Assembly: GCA_028583605.1 (NCBI GenBank)
Contig: CM053328.1
Location: 31,479,578 to 31,543,577, forward strand
Source of the DNA: Dastarcus helophoroides
Taxonomy: Eukaryota > Arthropoda > Insecta > Coleoptera > Bothrideridae
DNA length: 64,000 bases
Direction: 5' to 3'
The notes under the pieces are model-generated. The model was not told where the DNA came from and made no database searches. It worked only from the letters and a program-made list of their open reading frames with translations. The translations under genes and the position numbers were made by a program. Each line of letters starts with the position of its first letter. Positions within the stretch are counted from its first letter, which is position 1. Below are positions 47,126 through 59,488 of the stretch, piece by piece.

Positions 47126-47175
47126 AAACACCACTTCATGAAAAAACAGCTGGCTTTACTCCTCGCACAGCTTAG
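47126..47175 (+). CDS. Signal-anchored coiled-coil protein, exon 2 (C-terminus and stop)
   Basis: Joined in phase to the exon ending at 46547 it adds ETPLHEKTAGFTPRTA and a TAG at 47173-47175, for a total of 190 residues (573 bases with stop). The support is the clean phase, a good acceptor (GTTTTTGCAG|AA), and an AATAAA 67 bases after the stop. A 16-residue tail could arise by chance, so the splice is inferred. Confidence 0.55.
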
Positions 47176-47241
47176 ATGTGGAATGGATCTCACTTAATCC
47201 TCGTTATCGGAATTGTGCCTGAAAACCTCAAGTCTTTTTCA

Positions 47242-47247
47242 AATAAA
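47242..47247 (+). promoter_or_regulatory. Polyadenylation signal AATAAA for the coiled-coil gene
   Basis: AATAAA within TTCAAATAAATTTAAG, 67 bases downstream of the proposed stop at 47175, a usual distance for a short 3' UTR. Confidence 0.5.
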
Positions 47248-47249
47248 TT

Positions 47250-47790
47250 TAAGTGAAAAGATTTCTTTTGTTAATGTTGTTAATTGAGCTGTTGAAATTG
47301 TTGCCTTAATGATATAAATCTAACTGCAAATTTAACAGAAGTAATACAAAACAAAGAGACAATAATTGGACTGCTCTTTTAACCTAGTAGTAAGCAGAGT
47401 TTTTTTAGCATTTTTATCTCTTACCTTATTCCAAGTAAGATAAAAAAAGGAAAGAAAACGAAACGAAAAATTTAACTAGCAATTCGTTGAAAATATCCTG
47501 AAGATTGGTATGTATTGCTGTCAGGAAAAGTCTTGTCGAAAACATCCCGACACTCGTCAATGTTATGCGTAAATGAGGTACATTAACTTCGATGATAAGA
47601 ACTGTACTTTGTCCAGAATAGAACTAAATTATTGCATTTTTCTAAAAGATTTAATAAATCTGGAATCTTCAATATCTTCTAACCCAACGTTTCCCAGATA
47701 GTGGGTCGCAGAATTACTTTCCTATTTAGTACCATTTTTAACCCCATAAGCTTGAAGCTTGAAAACTTTTCAAAAATAAGATAAGTAAAT
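47250..47790. other. Intergenic sequence, no feature recognised
   Basis: Ordinary AT-rich sequence between the coiled-coil gene and a snap-back copy. Confidence 0.45.
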
Positions 47791-47796
47791 GTAAAG

Positions 47797-47900
47797 TATC
47801 TCTCTGAAGATGAAAGCTTGGCTATCGAAAAGCGTCAGAGCAATCTTTGTTGTGTTTTTTAATCTTTCTTGGTTTCAGAGGACAAGATTTGTATTTCAAA
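47797..47900 (+). repeat. Snap-back element, copy 9 (one arm only)
   Basis: ATCTCTCTGAAGATGAAAGC, TTGGCTATCGAAAAGCG, TTTGTTGTGTTTTTTAATC, GGTTTCAGAGGACAAG, then GTATTTCAAA. No clear flanking duplication. Confidence 0.8.
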
Positions 47901-48009
47901 TTTCAATTTGTTCGTATTTTTTGTCAGAAAGTGTCTATATTCGTATAAATTATGGATTGTCCTCGAAATTTATATTTTAACACCTTGTCGACGTGCTTTA
48001 TGCTTTGGT

Positions 48010-51000
48010 TTAACGGGCGACGTTTCCAAGTTGTGAAGAAATCAAATTTTGTTTCAAATTTACCATATTTTTAAAAAATTTCTTAAAAGAACTGATTTCC
48101 AAAATGATTTTTTTCTAAATTAGGATATTTTTTGTAGTTAAATATTTCGACTTTTATAAAATAATTAAAATGGTTGCAAAAATTTATTGTTTCCTCTTTT
48201 TCTCAACCATTCAACTTTTTTTTGAATATTTTGACTTTTTTTTTAATTTCGATCGACTGCAAAAAAAACTCTTTTACAATGGTTATTTTTTTCGGAAACG
48301 TTTACTGAAAACCTCGATAAATTTAAAATTTTTTAAAGAATTCCGCTGTTTTGAAAATTTTGAATAAAAAAAAAAGATCTTTTGCAAAATTTCCACGTGT
48401 TTCTAGTTTTCTAATTGTAAATATTGACTTTTAAGACGCTGACATTAAAAAATTTGCTTTACTTTAAAATTAATATTTTTTCAAAATCTTCATTTCTCTC
48501 AAAATTATGACTTCTTTTTAAAATTGTACGTATTTTGGGAATCTTCATACTTATTTCAAAATTTCTACTTTTTTGCAAATTTGTGACTTATTTTGAAATT
48601 TTTAACTTTTTCAAAATATTGGTTTTTTTTTGATTACTTTATTTTATTTTTAAACTTTTGACTTTTTTTCAAAATTTTTACTTTACTTTTAATAAATTCG
48701 AGTCATTTTTTAAATTTCGTACTTTGTCTTCAAATTTCGACATTTTTGTAACCTTTCCAAAACGTTTTAATTTTTTTAATGAAAATTTCAACTCTTTTTA
48801 AAAGATACATTTTTAAAAAAATAATTCTGCCTTTTCTTGAAATGATAACTTTCGGGACATTGACTTTTCACTTTTCTGAAGAATTTGATTATGAAAATTA
48901 CGATTTTTTTTTGGAAAATTTAAAAATTTGACTTTCTTTTTAAAAATTTCAACAATTCATAATTTCTATTATTTCCAAATTTTGATTCTTTTGTAAAATT
49001 TGGATTTTCAATTTTCGCCTATTTATCGAAATTATAAGCTTTAATTTTCTTCGATTTATTACAAAATTCGACATTTGAAAATTTCCACTTTTTCAACTCT
49101 TATCAAAATTTTGAGATTTCCTCAAAACATTGACTTGAAATTCTCTACTTTTTCTGAAGATTTTTATCTTTTTTGTAAATTAAATGTTAAAAAGATCGAC
49201 ATTTAAAAATTTATACCAAGAATCTTTGCATATTTCACTCTCTCGAAATTTACTTTTTGCAGTTTTTGACCTAAAAAGAACCCTTTTTGGTAAAATCTAC
49301 GTGTTTGTAGTTTTTTTATTGTAAATATTGACTTTTTTAAAACGCTGACATTAAAAAATTTGCTTTATTTTAAAATTTACACTTTTTCAAAATTTTCATT
49401 TCTTTCAAAATTATGACTTCTTTTCAAATTTTACGTATTTTGGGAATTTTCATACTTATTTCAAAATTTTAACTTTTTTGCAAATTTGTGACTTATTTTG
49501 AAATTTCCAACTTTTTCAAAATTAGGTTTTTTTTGTAATCTTCATTTTATTTGTTTTTAAAATTTTGACTTATTCTCAAAATTTTTACTTTACTTTTAAT
49601 AAATTCGAATTATTTCTAAATTTCGTATTTTGTCTTCAAGTTTCAACGTTTTTGTAACCTTTCAAAATGTTTATAAATTTTTTTTATGAAAATCTGCACT
49701 CTTTTAAAAGGTAAACTTTTTTAAAAATAATTCTGCTTTTTCTCGAAATGATAACTTTCTCGACATTGATTTTCCACTTTTCTGAAGAATTCGATTATGA
49801 AAATTACGATTTTTTTTAAAATTTGATACTTTGACTTTCTGAGAAATTTAACTTTTTAAAAATTTCGACATTTCAAATTTCTATTATACCTAAATTTTGA
49901 TTCTTTTGCAAATATTTCGATTTTAAATTTTTGTCCTTTTTTATCGAAATTATGATGTTTGATTTTGGTCGATTTATTACAAAATTCGACATTTGAAAAT
50001 TTCCACTTTTTCCACTCTTATCAACATTTTGAGATTTTCACAAAAAATTATCTTCAGATTTTCTACTATTTCTCAAGATTTTTACTCTTTTTGTAAACTA
50101 AATTTTAAAAATATGGACATTTAAAAATTTAGACTAAGAATTTTGACTTTTGCACATTTTGACCCTATTAAAAATTACTTTTTGCAGTTTTTGACCTAAA
50201 AAGGATCCATTTTGGTGAAAGCGACCGAGCTTCCAAAATTGAAATACAAAACTTGTCTCCTGAAACCAAGAAAGATTAAAAAACACAACAAAGGTTGCTC
50301 TAACGCGTTTCAATAGCCAAGCTATCATCTTCAGAGAAATACTATTTGTTCCATTTTGGATTTCTTTGTATATTTTTATTCTTTTTTGAGAATTTCAGCT
50401 TTTTATTTAATTTCGGATTTGAAGGTTTCTTAAATTTACATTTTCTGAAATTTTTAACGTTTTGAGAAAACTTTGGCATTTCAAAATATTTACTTTTATT
50501 TTTAAAATTGTTACTTCCTTCAAAATATCTACTCTTGATTTATGTTAAACTTTTTTTTATTACAATTCCGACTTTTTTTTTGGAAATTTTGACTTTCTTT
50601 AAAAAGTAGATTTTAATTTTCCAAAATTTCAAATTTTCATATTTTTCTCAAAATTTTTGATTTAAATTGACAAAAACTAAAAGCTAAAAATTTAAAGTTG
50701 GAGTTTTGATAAAAATAAAATATTGGACTCACAATAATAAACTTCAAATTCCACGTCTAAGTTCGTATCTTAAAATTTACATCGACTTTTTCTATTTAAA
50801 ATGAATATTTTGAGAGAAATGGTAAACATTTCTAAAAAGAAACCCGATTAAAACATCTGATTTTAAAATTTTAGAAAGAAAAGTTCAAATTTTTATTTTG
50901 AAGTTGACATCTGTTTAAAATATTTTCAATTTTCACTAGAAGTTAGTAAAAAATCAATGTCAACCAATTTCAATGTTGAACAAAATTCTAGCTAAAATAG

Positions 51001-51640
51001 GCTTCAGCAAAAGACAAGAAGTTTCAAAAAAATAATAACAACAAACGTTTGTGTTGGAAAAAATAAAAATTTTAATTAACAAAAAATCTGAAAAAACCAC
51101 ACTATTTCCAAAGTCAAAATTTTTGCAAGATATTTGAATACAAAAAATAAAACATTTAGGTTAAAGATAAAAAACTGGAAGTTTAAATTAGAAAGTTTTA
51201 AAAAAGCTTTTTATGTTTCCTTTCAATCACAAGACCTTATTTTTGATCTTTCAGCTTTAAACTATAATACTAAAACATTTTACATTTTTTCTTCAAATTT
51301 TGGCTCTTCAATTTAAAATAGCTGGAAATTTTGAGAAAAATGTCTCTATTTTAGAGTCGATATTTTAGCAAAATCTAAAAAAAATTGAACGTATTCGAAA
51401 AAGTTTCGGAAAAGTATCGAAATTTTAAGAGAAACTCAGCATGGTAAAAAGAAAGTAGGATTAAAGAGAAACATGTGTCGAACTTTAAACCTTCGATTCG
51501 GGATTTCAAGGTAGAATTTTTGGATCAAATTTTGAGAAGGGATTAAAAAATCCTAAAAAATAACGTCAAAAATTTGACTTCTAGGTTTAAATGTGAAATG
51601 TAAAATGTGAATTCGAAATTTTGAGAAGGAAGCGAAGTTT
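48010..51640. repeat. Degenerate satellite, block 6, with a 905-bp tandem duplication
   Basis: AAAATTTCGACTTTTT-type words throughout. Two consecutive copies of a unit of about 905 bp are recognisable: ACGTGTTTNTAGTTTT at 48395 and 49299, and GACATTAAAAAATTTGC at 48441 and 49347. A third unit begins at about 50190 and is interrupted by a snap-back element. From about 50900 the strand sense changes to GAAAATTTTGAG-like units. Confidence 0.8.
50216..50349 (-). repeat. Snap-back element, copy 10 (one arm)
   Basis: TGAAAGCGACCGAGCTTCC (decayed outer end), AAAATTGAAATACAAAAC, then CAATAGCCAAGCTATC and TTCAGAGAAATACT. TCCATTTTGG is exact on both sides (50206-50215, 50350-50359), a 10-bp flanking repeat. 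Confidence 0.75.
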
Positions 51641-51647
51641 TAAGATA

Positions 51648-52456
51648 CGAGGGTAAATCAAATATGAACCGGAATTTCTATCATGTCGCCATGAGGGCGT
51701 CGGAAATGTGCGCATACTCTTATACATATTAGGTGAGGATATCACGTGACTTCCTGCGCTCAAGCGAATCCCGTTCTGGCCTTCGTCAGTTGTAAATACA
51801 AAGAGCGAGCAAGAGGCTCATTCGCACGTTGCGCAGCGCATTATTATTAAATTTCTTGCCGTTGAAGGTTGAAATTCTTCGTAGACTAGAAGCACAGGTT
51901 GGGGATACTTGTTCGAAATAAACTCAAGTGTATAAATAGCACAAAAAGTCCCGTCGTCCTCGGACCAGCGTGACTACGGACAAGATTAACACTGTTGTGC
52001 ACATCGATTTTCTGCATGAACCTCATATGGTTCATGCTGCCTACTGGTACCAGCTACTGGATGAAGCAAAACGTGCATATCGGCGGAAGAAGGGCAAACT
52101 TTCTGTCAGAAAAGTGATTTTGCTTCACAACAATGCTCGGCCCCACTCAGCCAATCTAACACATCAAAAATTAGAGAAAATGCATTGGGCAACATTGTAG
52201 ATAGTCCCGACTTATCACCATGCTTGGGCCACCGAAAGAAGCTCTAAGACGTGGGCGATTCCATGATGATGCTGCTGTTGAAATATTTGTGCTCAATTCG
52301 GCTGCACACACTTCACTTTTCTTATGATGATGGCCTTAAGAAAACTTCCAATCCGTTGGGAAAAACGCATAACAAAAACGGGAGATTATATAGAAAAATA
52401 TTTAATTTCTTTTATATATGTATCCTGTACCAAGAAATTTTTAAAAATAAATCTCG
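51648..52456 (+). mobile_element. Mariner-family deletion derivative, 809 bp
   Basis: Ends CGAGGGTAAATCA and, on the complement, CGAGATTTATT, each next to TA (51646-51647, 52457-52458), as expected for TA insertion. Inside, TSVTTDKINTVV from the N-terminal region is followed directly by HEPHMVHAAYWYQLLDEAK and VILLHNNARPHSANL from the catalytic region, so the middle is missing. The usual HDNARPH aspartate of the DDD triad is Asn. Further decayed sequence (FHDDAAVEIF) follows after another deletion. It differs from the element at 61895, which is of the irritans type. Confidence 0.85.
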
Positions 52457-52654
52457 TAGTTAAAAAATGTGGAGGGTCATGAGGGAAAAAGACAAAAATA
52501 ATCGGGTTATGACAAAAAAAAGTTTTCTAATCGATACTATCAAATCTGAAAAACATATCAGTGAATAAAAAAAATCTTTTTAATGAAGTATCACTACTGA
52601 TTTAATTTTTTTATGGGATGACACTCCAAAGTGTCTTGAGGGGGTGGAGGTAGG

Positions 52655-53155
52655 TTTGAGGCGATTTACAGTAAAAGCTGTTGCCCTTAACAAATTCGAT
52701 AAATTTTAAGAAGATCAATGGCATATTTGGATTTATGGGGCCACCCTAGAGGAAAAAGGGGAATTGGAAGATGACTTATAATCTAGAGTCCCCTTAGATT
52801 ATCTACTATCAGGAACCTTGGAAAAGTTCAGTTCATTTGTTGAAAAAACTATGGCAGGTTTGGATTCATGGGACTACCCTAGAGAAAATAGCGCCTGTGT
52901 TGCTTCTTCGGCGACATGCCAAGATGACTCAAGATCTAGAGTTCCCTTAGTTTATCTACTATCAGGAACCTTGGAAAAGTTCAATTCACTTGCTGAAAAA
53001 ACTATGGCAGGTTTGGATTCATGGGACCAGCCTAGAGAAAATAGAGGCTATGTTGCTTTTTCGGCGACATGCCAAGATGGCTCATGGTCTAGAGTCCCCT
53101 TAGCTTATCTACTATCAGGAACATTGGAAAAGTTCAGTTTAATTACTGAAAAAAA
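52655..53155 (+). repeat. Tandem repeat, unit 153 bp (51 codons)
   Basis: ATCAGGAACCTTGGAAAAGTT starts at 52808, 52961 and 53114 (last with ACATTGG), period exactly 153. A decayed earlier unit is visible from 52655. Two full units stay open in one frame (52818-53237): EKTMAGLDSWDYPREN, SATCQDDSRSRVPLVYLLSG, TLEKF and then the same with substitutions. No known domain recognised. Confidence 0.88.
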
Positions 53156-53239
53156 CTATGTTATTATGCGGACGAAAATACTACTTTTTAGCTTATATTT
53201 TTATAATTATCCAACATGCCATAGTATGCAGTATTAATT

Positions 53240-54430
53240 GGTTGGCTTTTGTTGATAATATGCAAAATACGCCTTTGATAATGAGTTCTAAGGATTGCTT
53301 TAGTACGGATGAATTGGCTAATTTAGCTCTTCTATTATAATTGTATCATCAAAAAGCAATTACATTCACAACGTGAACAAAAAGCTTCAACTTGTTTTTT
53401 TTGCATTTAATCTGATATCAGATGGTGAGCTTGGTGCAGTTAGCTTCTCATAAAGCACGGCACGTCCAGTTCACACGTGATAATATTCGCTTCCTAGTCC
53501 AGCGTTGCTCGATCATTTCTATATCCATTAATGTTTCGGATACTGATTTTCTCTTCCCAATCGTGACTGACTTTTAAATTATTTTGCATAATCAAATCTT
53601 AAAATGAGAAGTTTGTATTTTATAGCAAAATATATGCATTACGGTGCTGTACTGGGTAAGTAGGTAAATTTGTAAATAGCGCGTTGGCTGATAAAAATGT
53701 ATCAGATTGGGTGATTGGGGAGGAAACTTCCATATTCAAAGGAGGAGATGCATAGGGGACAAAAGTAATTAAAAACGTTTGTTAAACATATGGCCAAATA
53801 TCAATGGCACTGAGACGTGAATTTTATTGTTTTTTTTTGCGAACCTTTAATATTTGATGTTTTATATATAGAACGCACAAAAGATGAATAATAATCATCA
53901 TTTTTATTATTATACAAGTTACTTGGTCCAATTGTACTAAATAATTGTTTAACTCGACCAACAGATTTAAATTTTTTGGAAAATATTCTTGCGGATTTAT
54001 TATACCTACGAGTATCATGAAAGGAAATGAATTTATATCAAAGTTTGGTGTTATTAATTTCATTTTCGGCTCTGCCTTGATGATTAAGTTTTTCAGTAGA
54101 TCAGGAGTTCTGCCTTTTTAATAATATCAGTAAAGATTAGTTTCCCCCTCAACTTTGTATGCACAAGATCCAAGAACGTAATATTTCAAAATAAAATAAT
54201 TTTTCATTTGATTTTAAAACAATAATAGATTTAAAAGTTTGCGCTTCTTATTTTAGTACCCATTAGAATTGCAGGTGGCGTGCAATATTATGTCACCCAT
54301 AAACATTGCGGATTGGTTTCTCTTTTGTATGTTCTGTATTATAACCTTCAGTAAAATTGTTAGGACAGTTAATTCTTAGAAGTAAATAATAATGTTGAGG
54401 GCTATCGCTTCGAATGATTATCAACACTTG
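53240..54430. other. Intergenic sequence, no feature recognised
   Basis: AT-rich; the minus frame at 53824-54063 has no recognisable domain. Confidence 0.45.
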
Positions 54431-54436
54431 TTGAAT

Positions 54437-54745
54437 TGTAGACACTTTATTTCCAAACTAAACTCGGAACACTACAACTGAATAATTAACTCACTTATTG
54501 ACTTATAACTACTAACTCACTAATTAACTACACTGACTGACTGCCTGACTCGAGGGAAAGGCGACCGCCTTATATATTTCTCGCTTCCGGCTTGTAGAAA
54601 AATCCAGCAGATAAGGCGTATCGCTTGCCGAAATTTCTGGAACGCTTATCTGCCTTTTGCTTCTTTATCGCGGCCGCTTTTCCTTATCAGATCTTTCTAG
54701 AAAATTTCCTTACGTACTAAATTCTATAATTTACATTTCGTTACA
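54437..54745 (-). mobile_element. Solo-LTR-like sequence, copy 2
   Basis: Minus sense: TGTAACGAAATG ... GCGGCCGCGATAA ... AATATATAAGGCGG (TATA-like) ... GTTAGT-rich stretch ... GGAAATAAAGTG ... TACA. Colinear with 25960-26282. Conservation extends four bases past the TACA end (ATTC), so the exact border is uncertain. No flanking duplication seen. Confidence 0.55.
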
Positions 54746-54759
54746 ATAAGTTTTACGGT

Positions 54760-56540
54760 AACAAAAATAGCCTAAAAGGTACTCTTAAAACTACTCTACA
54801 TTTTAGTAAAAATTTCATTTAAATCAACTTAACAGTTTACGAGATTAGGCCGGACAAAAGATCAGTCGACAGACAGGCAGATGCTTTAATTTTATTAATA
54901 TAGGTTAAATTGTAGCATGTAAAGATGCTACAACCAATGACAAACCCTATACAACAGAAATTTAAAAAATAAGTTAGGTTTATTACGTTATAACTCAATA
55001 TTTCAATTTTCTTTCAAAAACAGTTGGTCTGCATCACATTACATAAAAGTTAACATTAAAAAGGTTGCACGGACTTGGGCATAATTTACCTCCGATATAA
55101 TTTAACTATAATATAAGAATCTCTTTTACGGTGCACTTAATCTTGAATTACTAAAATTATCTCCATTGCACGTACGTCGATCGCTCAATGTAGCGCTTCT
55201 TCAATTATTTTCACCATGGAATTCGTAGAAGATGGCATGCATCGACGTATACTTCCGGCTGAATATCAACGGGAAATGAATTCCATAGATCATAGCTTTA
55301 TTTTATTCTTTGAACCCGAGTTAACTGCAATATCCTTTAAATAATACTGTACTGCTTCTCAGCGTTTTACGACTACTTCAACTTTATTATAATACTGAAT
55401 TTCCCTAAGTAATTATTCTTAGTCAAATTAGTATAATTATCGGATAATTGTGAACATTACTGACAGTTAGTTAATTAGATGATTCGTGTTCCGTGACCAA
55501 ATTGGCAAAACTGAACGTATCTATATGGAAGCGTCTATAAAGAAATAAAAAAAGAAACAAAATTTGAAACTTCTATTTAATAAATCTCTAAGCGCTGAAC
55601 CAATGGATAACGCTCAGCCTAAATGGATGAGTTTAGGAGCATGAAATTTCATGCAGGTGTTCCCCGTAATACGTAGGTGAGCACTAAAGACAATTTTTTT
55701 AAATTCAACCTCTAAAATAGTAAAAATGGTGGTCAATGTGTCTACACAATATTATTTACATTTTTGCAGGTGATCAGTACATATTGTGTCTTTTTATAAA
55801 TTATTTTATTAATTTTATAGTATCATTGAAAATTAAGTGTCCTTAAAATGAAATCTTCATTGATAATTATTAACCTCATAATATTTAGCAGCTTCATAAT
55901 AACTTAGTAGCACGTAATTCGTTAATTATAATAATTATGCGTTAGTTTATTTGTTATGTGACTACATAACCTGGAACTGTGTTGGTTAGTGATAACGTAC
56001 ATATATATGTCTCAGTAGAAAGAAATACTTATGTTATAATTCACTTTTGTTTTTGCTCTATTTTTGGATTATTTTTTCTGTTTAATATCGTTATATGTAT
56101 TTAGATCTAACTAGGCCAAACTCTGTGTTATAAAAACTGTAAAAAGTTATTGAGAAACCAATAAAGATTGTTTGATTGATTGAATAATAATACGTTAGTT
56201 GCCTATCCTAATACCCTAAATAGAACTTTTATTTTAAAAGTTTGTTGATTTTTTATGTCGTCGTTGTCAATGATACGATAAAGCTTTAAATACAACTCGA
56301 TTATTAGCGATTTAAACAATCTGGGACGTGGCCAGACGACTCGGCTAACGCCTTGTTGCCTGGCAACGTCCTCGATTATTATAAATCGCATATTAATCTC
56401 GTTACATTAATAGCTATAAAATTAAAATTTCTAAAGTTGTAACGCTGGGGTTAAGGTCAAAAAACCTTTTAATTTCATAACTATTAAGCTTTATGAAGGA
56501 TTAAAACAATAACAGATATTAAAAATTTCACGATGTTAAT
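54760..56540. other. Intergenic sequence, possible retroelement 3' end
   Basis: Mostly featureless. At 56093-56185 a TTATAAAAACTGTAAAAAG stretch followed by CCAATAAAGATTG and a TTGATTGATTGA run looks like a LINE 3' end, but no coding part is attached. Confidence 0.35.
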
Positions 56541-56554
56541 ATCTGTTGTTAATA

Positions 56555-58389
56555 TACCGGGTGTTTTTTTTAGTTGGGAGGTTACCTTTATATGGAGTAT
56601 CACTTATTATAAAGGCAAACTGATTTTGTCGATATGGCTAATCGGAGCTAAACTACCTTTCAAAAATATTTTCAACTTCCTACCACTTCCGGTTATACCG
56701 GCAATATACCTCAACTTTTTTATTTTAAATAGCAACCCCCAAATTTTATACATTATTTGGGTTTTACGTAAAAAAATAAGGTGAGTTTATGTATACATGT
56801 TAATTGCTATCTTTAATAGTTTTAAAGATATTTCAATTTTTCGAAAAAAACTGACGGAAAAGAGGGTTATTTTGATTCTTTGTACCTTTTTTATTATTTG
56901 CAATAAAAACATGAAATTTGGGTTGAAATCATGGAATATTATGGAGGCTATAATAACGTAATCAGGTTTCACATTTATTACACACGGTGATGGAAATTTT
57001 ATGATCTTTATTATTTTTGTTTTATTCAAAAAAACTCTCTTTTTTTAAATAAGAACTACGTGTTTTTTAAACATTTTTGAATTCCTTACGTAAAAAGAAG
57101 AAAAAAGTTATATAACTAATTTTTTAAAATTCTGCACCGTTACAGAGATATAATGCAAAATAAAAAAGAAAAATATATCTTTTTTTTTCTAGTAGCAACT
57201 TGGTAGTAGACAACAAAATTTTCAAAAAAAAACAAAATCACAAGGCCTAAAAATTTTAGGCTAAAGAACATTTAAAAGATAACCGCACAAGACGAATAAG
57301 TTTTTGGTTAATTGTTAGAATACTTATTGAAAAATGTTTAGGGAGCCACGAATGTAAATTTCGTAAAAATGGTTTGTTAAAAAGATTTCTCATTTTTGGA
57401 GTAATGAAAATCAACAAAAAATGTTCAAGAAAATTCGTCCTTTAACTGTTACGCTGTTAGATTTTAACTCAGGATTTGTAAGCGTTAAATTTTTTAATGA
57501 AAATCAAAATGGAAATTTTGTAGTGATTTTTTTACCACTACTACATGACAAGCATATTGCTAGAAACAATCGGATGTGCTTAAAAACGTTACTCAATTCG
57601 AAATCTTAAAATATGTCTTTAAATGTATTGAAACAGAAGATCGTCCTTGTTGTTCTTGATGTAAATTTTTTGTCAATTATTTTTGTTTCCTATTACTTAT
57701 TATGATTAATTCTGTAAGCTTTTATTGCCTACAGTTAATTTCCTACTTGAACAAAAAAGAGATGTTTGATTCTTTTTATTTTGAGAATTACGTAAAATAC
57801 CTCCGTAACGGCACAAAATTTTAAAAAATAAGTAATATAACTTTTTTCTTCTTTTTATGTGAAGAATCCAAAAATAATTAAAAAACATATAGTTCCCATT
57901 TAAAAAAACAGAGTTTTCTTGTATAAAACAAAAACAGCAAAGATTATAAAATTTCCATCACCTTATATAATAAATGTAAAATCTGTTTACGTTATTATAG
58001 TCCTTATAATATTCCGTGACTTTAACCCAAATTTCATGCTTTTACTGCAAATAATAAAAAAGATGCAAAGAGTCAAAGTAACCCTCTTTTCTGTCATTTT
58101 TTTTCGATAAATTGAAATATCTTTAAAACTATCAAAGGTAGCAATAAATATGTATACATAAACTCACCTTATTTTTTTACGTAAAATCCAAACAAAATAT
58201 AAAATTTGTGGATTACTATTTAAAATAAGAAAGTTGATGTCTACTTCCGGTATAATCGGTAGTGGGGGGAAGCTGAAAATATTTTTAGAAGTTTAATCCC
58301 GATTAGCCCCATCGACAAAATCAGTTTGCCTTTATAATAAGTAGTACTCCATATAAAGGTAACCTCCCAACTAAAAAAAATACCCGGTA
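56555..58389. mobile_element. Foldback DNA element, 1835 bp, 8-bp target duplication
   Basis: Left end TACCGGGTGTTTTTTTTAG and the right-end complement TACCGGGTATTTTTTTTAG begin arms of about 590 bp (to about 57146 and from about 57800) that match with modest divergence, sharing GTTGGGAGGTTACC, GGCAAACTGATTTTGTCGAT and GGTGAGTTTATGTATACAT. TGTTAATA flanks both sides (56547-56554, 58390-58397). The loop 57150-57795 has no transposase; the 62-codon frame at 57421 is not recognised. An 8-bp duplication is seen in hAT, P and some other families; the end sequence does not settle it. Confidence 0.88.
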
Positions 58390-58714
58390 TGTTAATATCT
58401 GTTCTTTTTCTAATCGTTTATCAAGTTTAATAGTTATGAATGTAAAGAATTCCACAAAGTAAGGGTTGGAATGCCAATCCTTCGAATTTCTTCAAAACTT
58501 TTTCGAACTTTTTAATTCAAAATTTGGAAATGATGTCAACACTTCGAGAAGAAACTTTAAAATGTTAAAAAAAAATGTTTTCCCACATCTCCTATTTCTC
58601 GAAAATACTTCTAAATTTCTATTTTTTTTTAACTTTTCAGTTTTAACTTCAAAAATGATCCTTTTAAAATGAAAGCTGTAAAATTGAAATTTAGTGAAGT
58701 TTTCGTTTTTTTAT

Positions 58715-58825
58715 GTTCAATCCACTCGCAAAGGATAGCCCAATTATGCCTTCAAAGCACCGCGAGAAGTAAGCGGAAACAACGATAGATGGCAATGAAC
58801 TGCCTTCTTAGACAAGGATATAATT
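58715..58825 (-). pseudogene. LINE-A 3' tail fragment
   Basis: CAATCCACTCGCAAAGGATAG, CCTTCAAAGCACCGCGAG, AACGATAGATGGCAATGAAC, CTTCTTAGACAAGGATA on plus. Corresponds to the last ~110 bases of LINE-A, then switches to satellite at 58826. Confidence 0.85.
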
Positions 58826-59244
58826 TAGTAAAATTCGTTTAAAATTCAACAATTCGTAATTTGTTTAATTATGTTCTTTAAAAAATTAAAAAAATTCTGG
58901 AACAGGGGAATATTTCAAAAAGGTAAAATTATAAAATTTCGAAGATTCGATAAAACACTTAGCACTAAAAAAAATTCAAAATAATATCGAAGTTTTCACA
59001 AAAGTTTTAAAAAAAGATAGAAATTTCAAAAAAAAAAACTTCAAATTCTGAAAAAAGCAATAACTTTGAAAAAAAGTCCAAATTTTGATGATTAAAGTTT
59101 AAAAATTTCAAAAATGGTGATAAACCTAGAAAAGTTCAAGAATTTAAAAAGTCGCAATTTTGGGAAAAAAATACAATTTTACAAAAAAAGTAAAAATTTT
59201 CGGAAGAAAGTTGGAATTTTCAAAAAGAAAGTCAAAACATCGAG

Positions 59245-59382
59245 CATCTCTTTGAAGATGATAGCTAGGCTATCGAAACGCGTTAGGGCAACCTTTGTTG
59301 TGTTTTTAAATCTTTCTTGGTTTCAGGGGACAAGATTTGTTTTTAAACTTCTGAAGATAACCAAGCACCAGCCCTTTCCATC
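59245..59382 (+). repeat. Snap-back element, copy 11 (one arm, with outer end)
   Basis: CATCTCTTTGAAGATGATAGC, TAGGCTATCGAAACGCG (stem GATAGC/GCTATC), TTTCAGGGGACAAG, then GAAGATAACCAAGCACCAGC and CCTTTCCATC. Confidence 0.8.
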
Positions 59383-59488
59383 AAAATAGTAAAAAGTTTA
59401 AACAAAAGTGGAAATTTTCAAAATAAAATGAATATTTTGAAAAAAAAGAAAAGGTTTTCAAAAAAAATATTTCCACATAATCATATTT

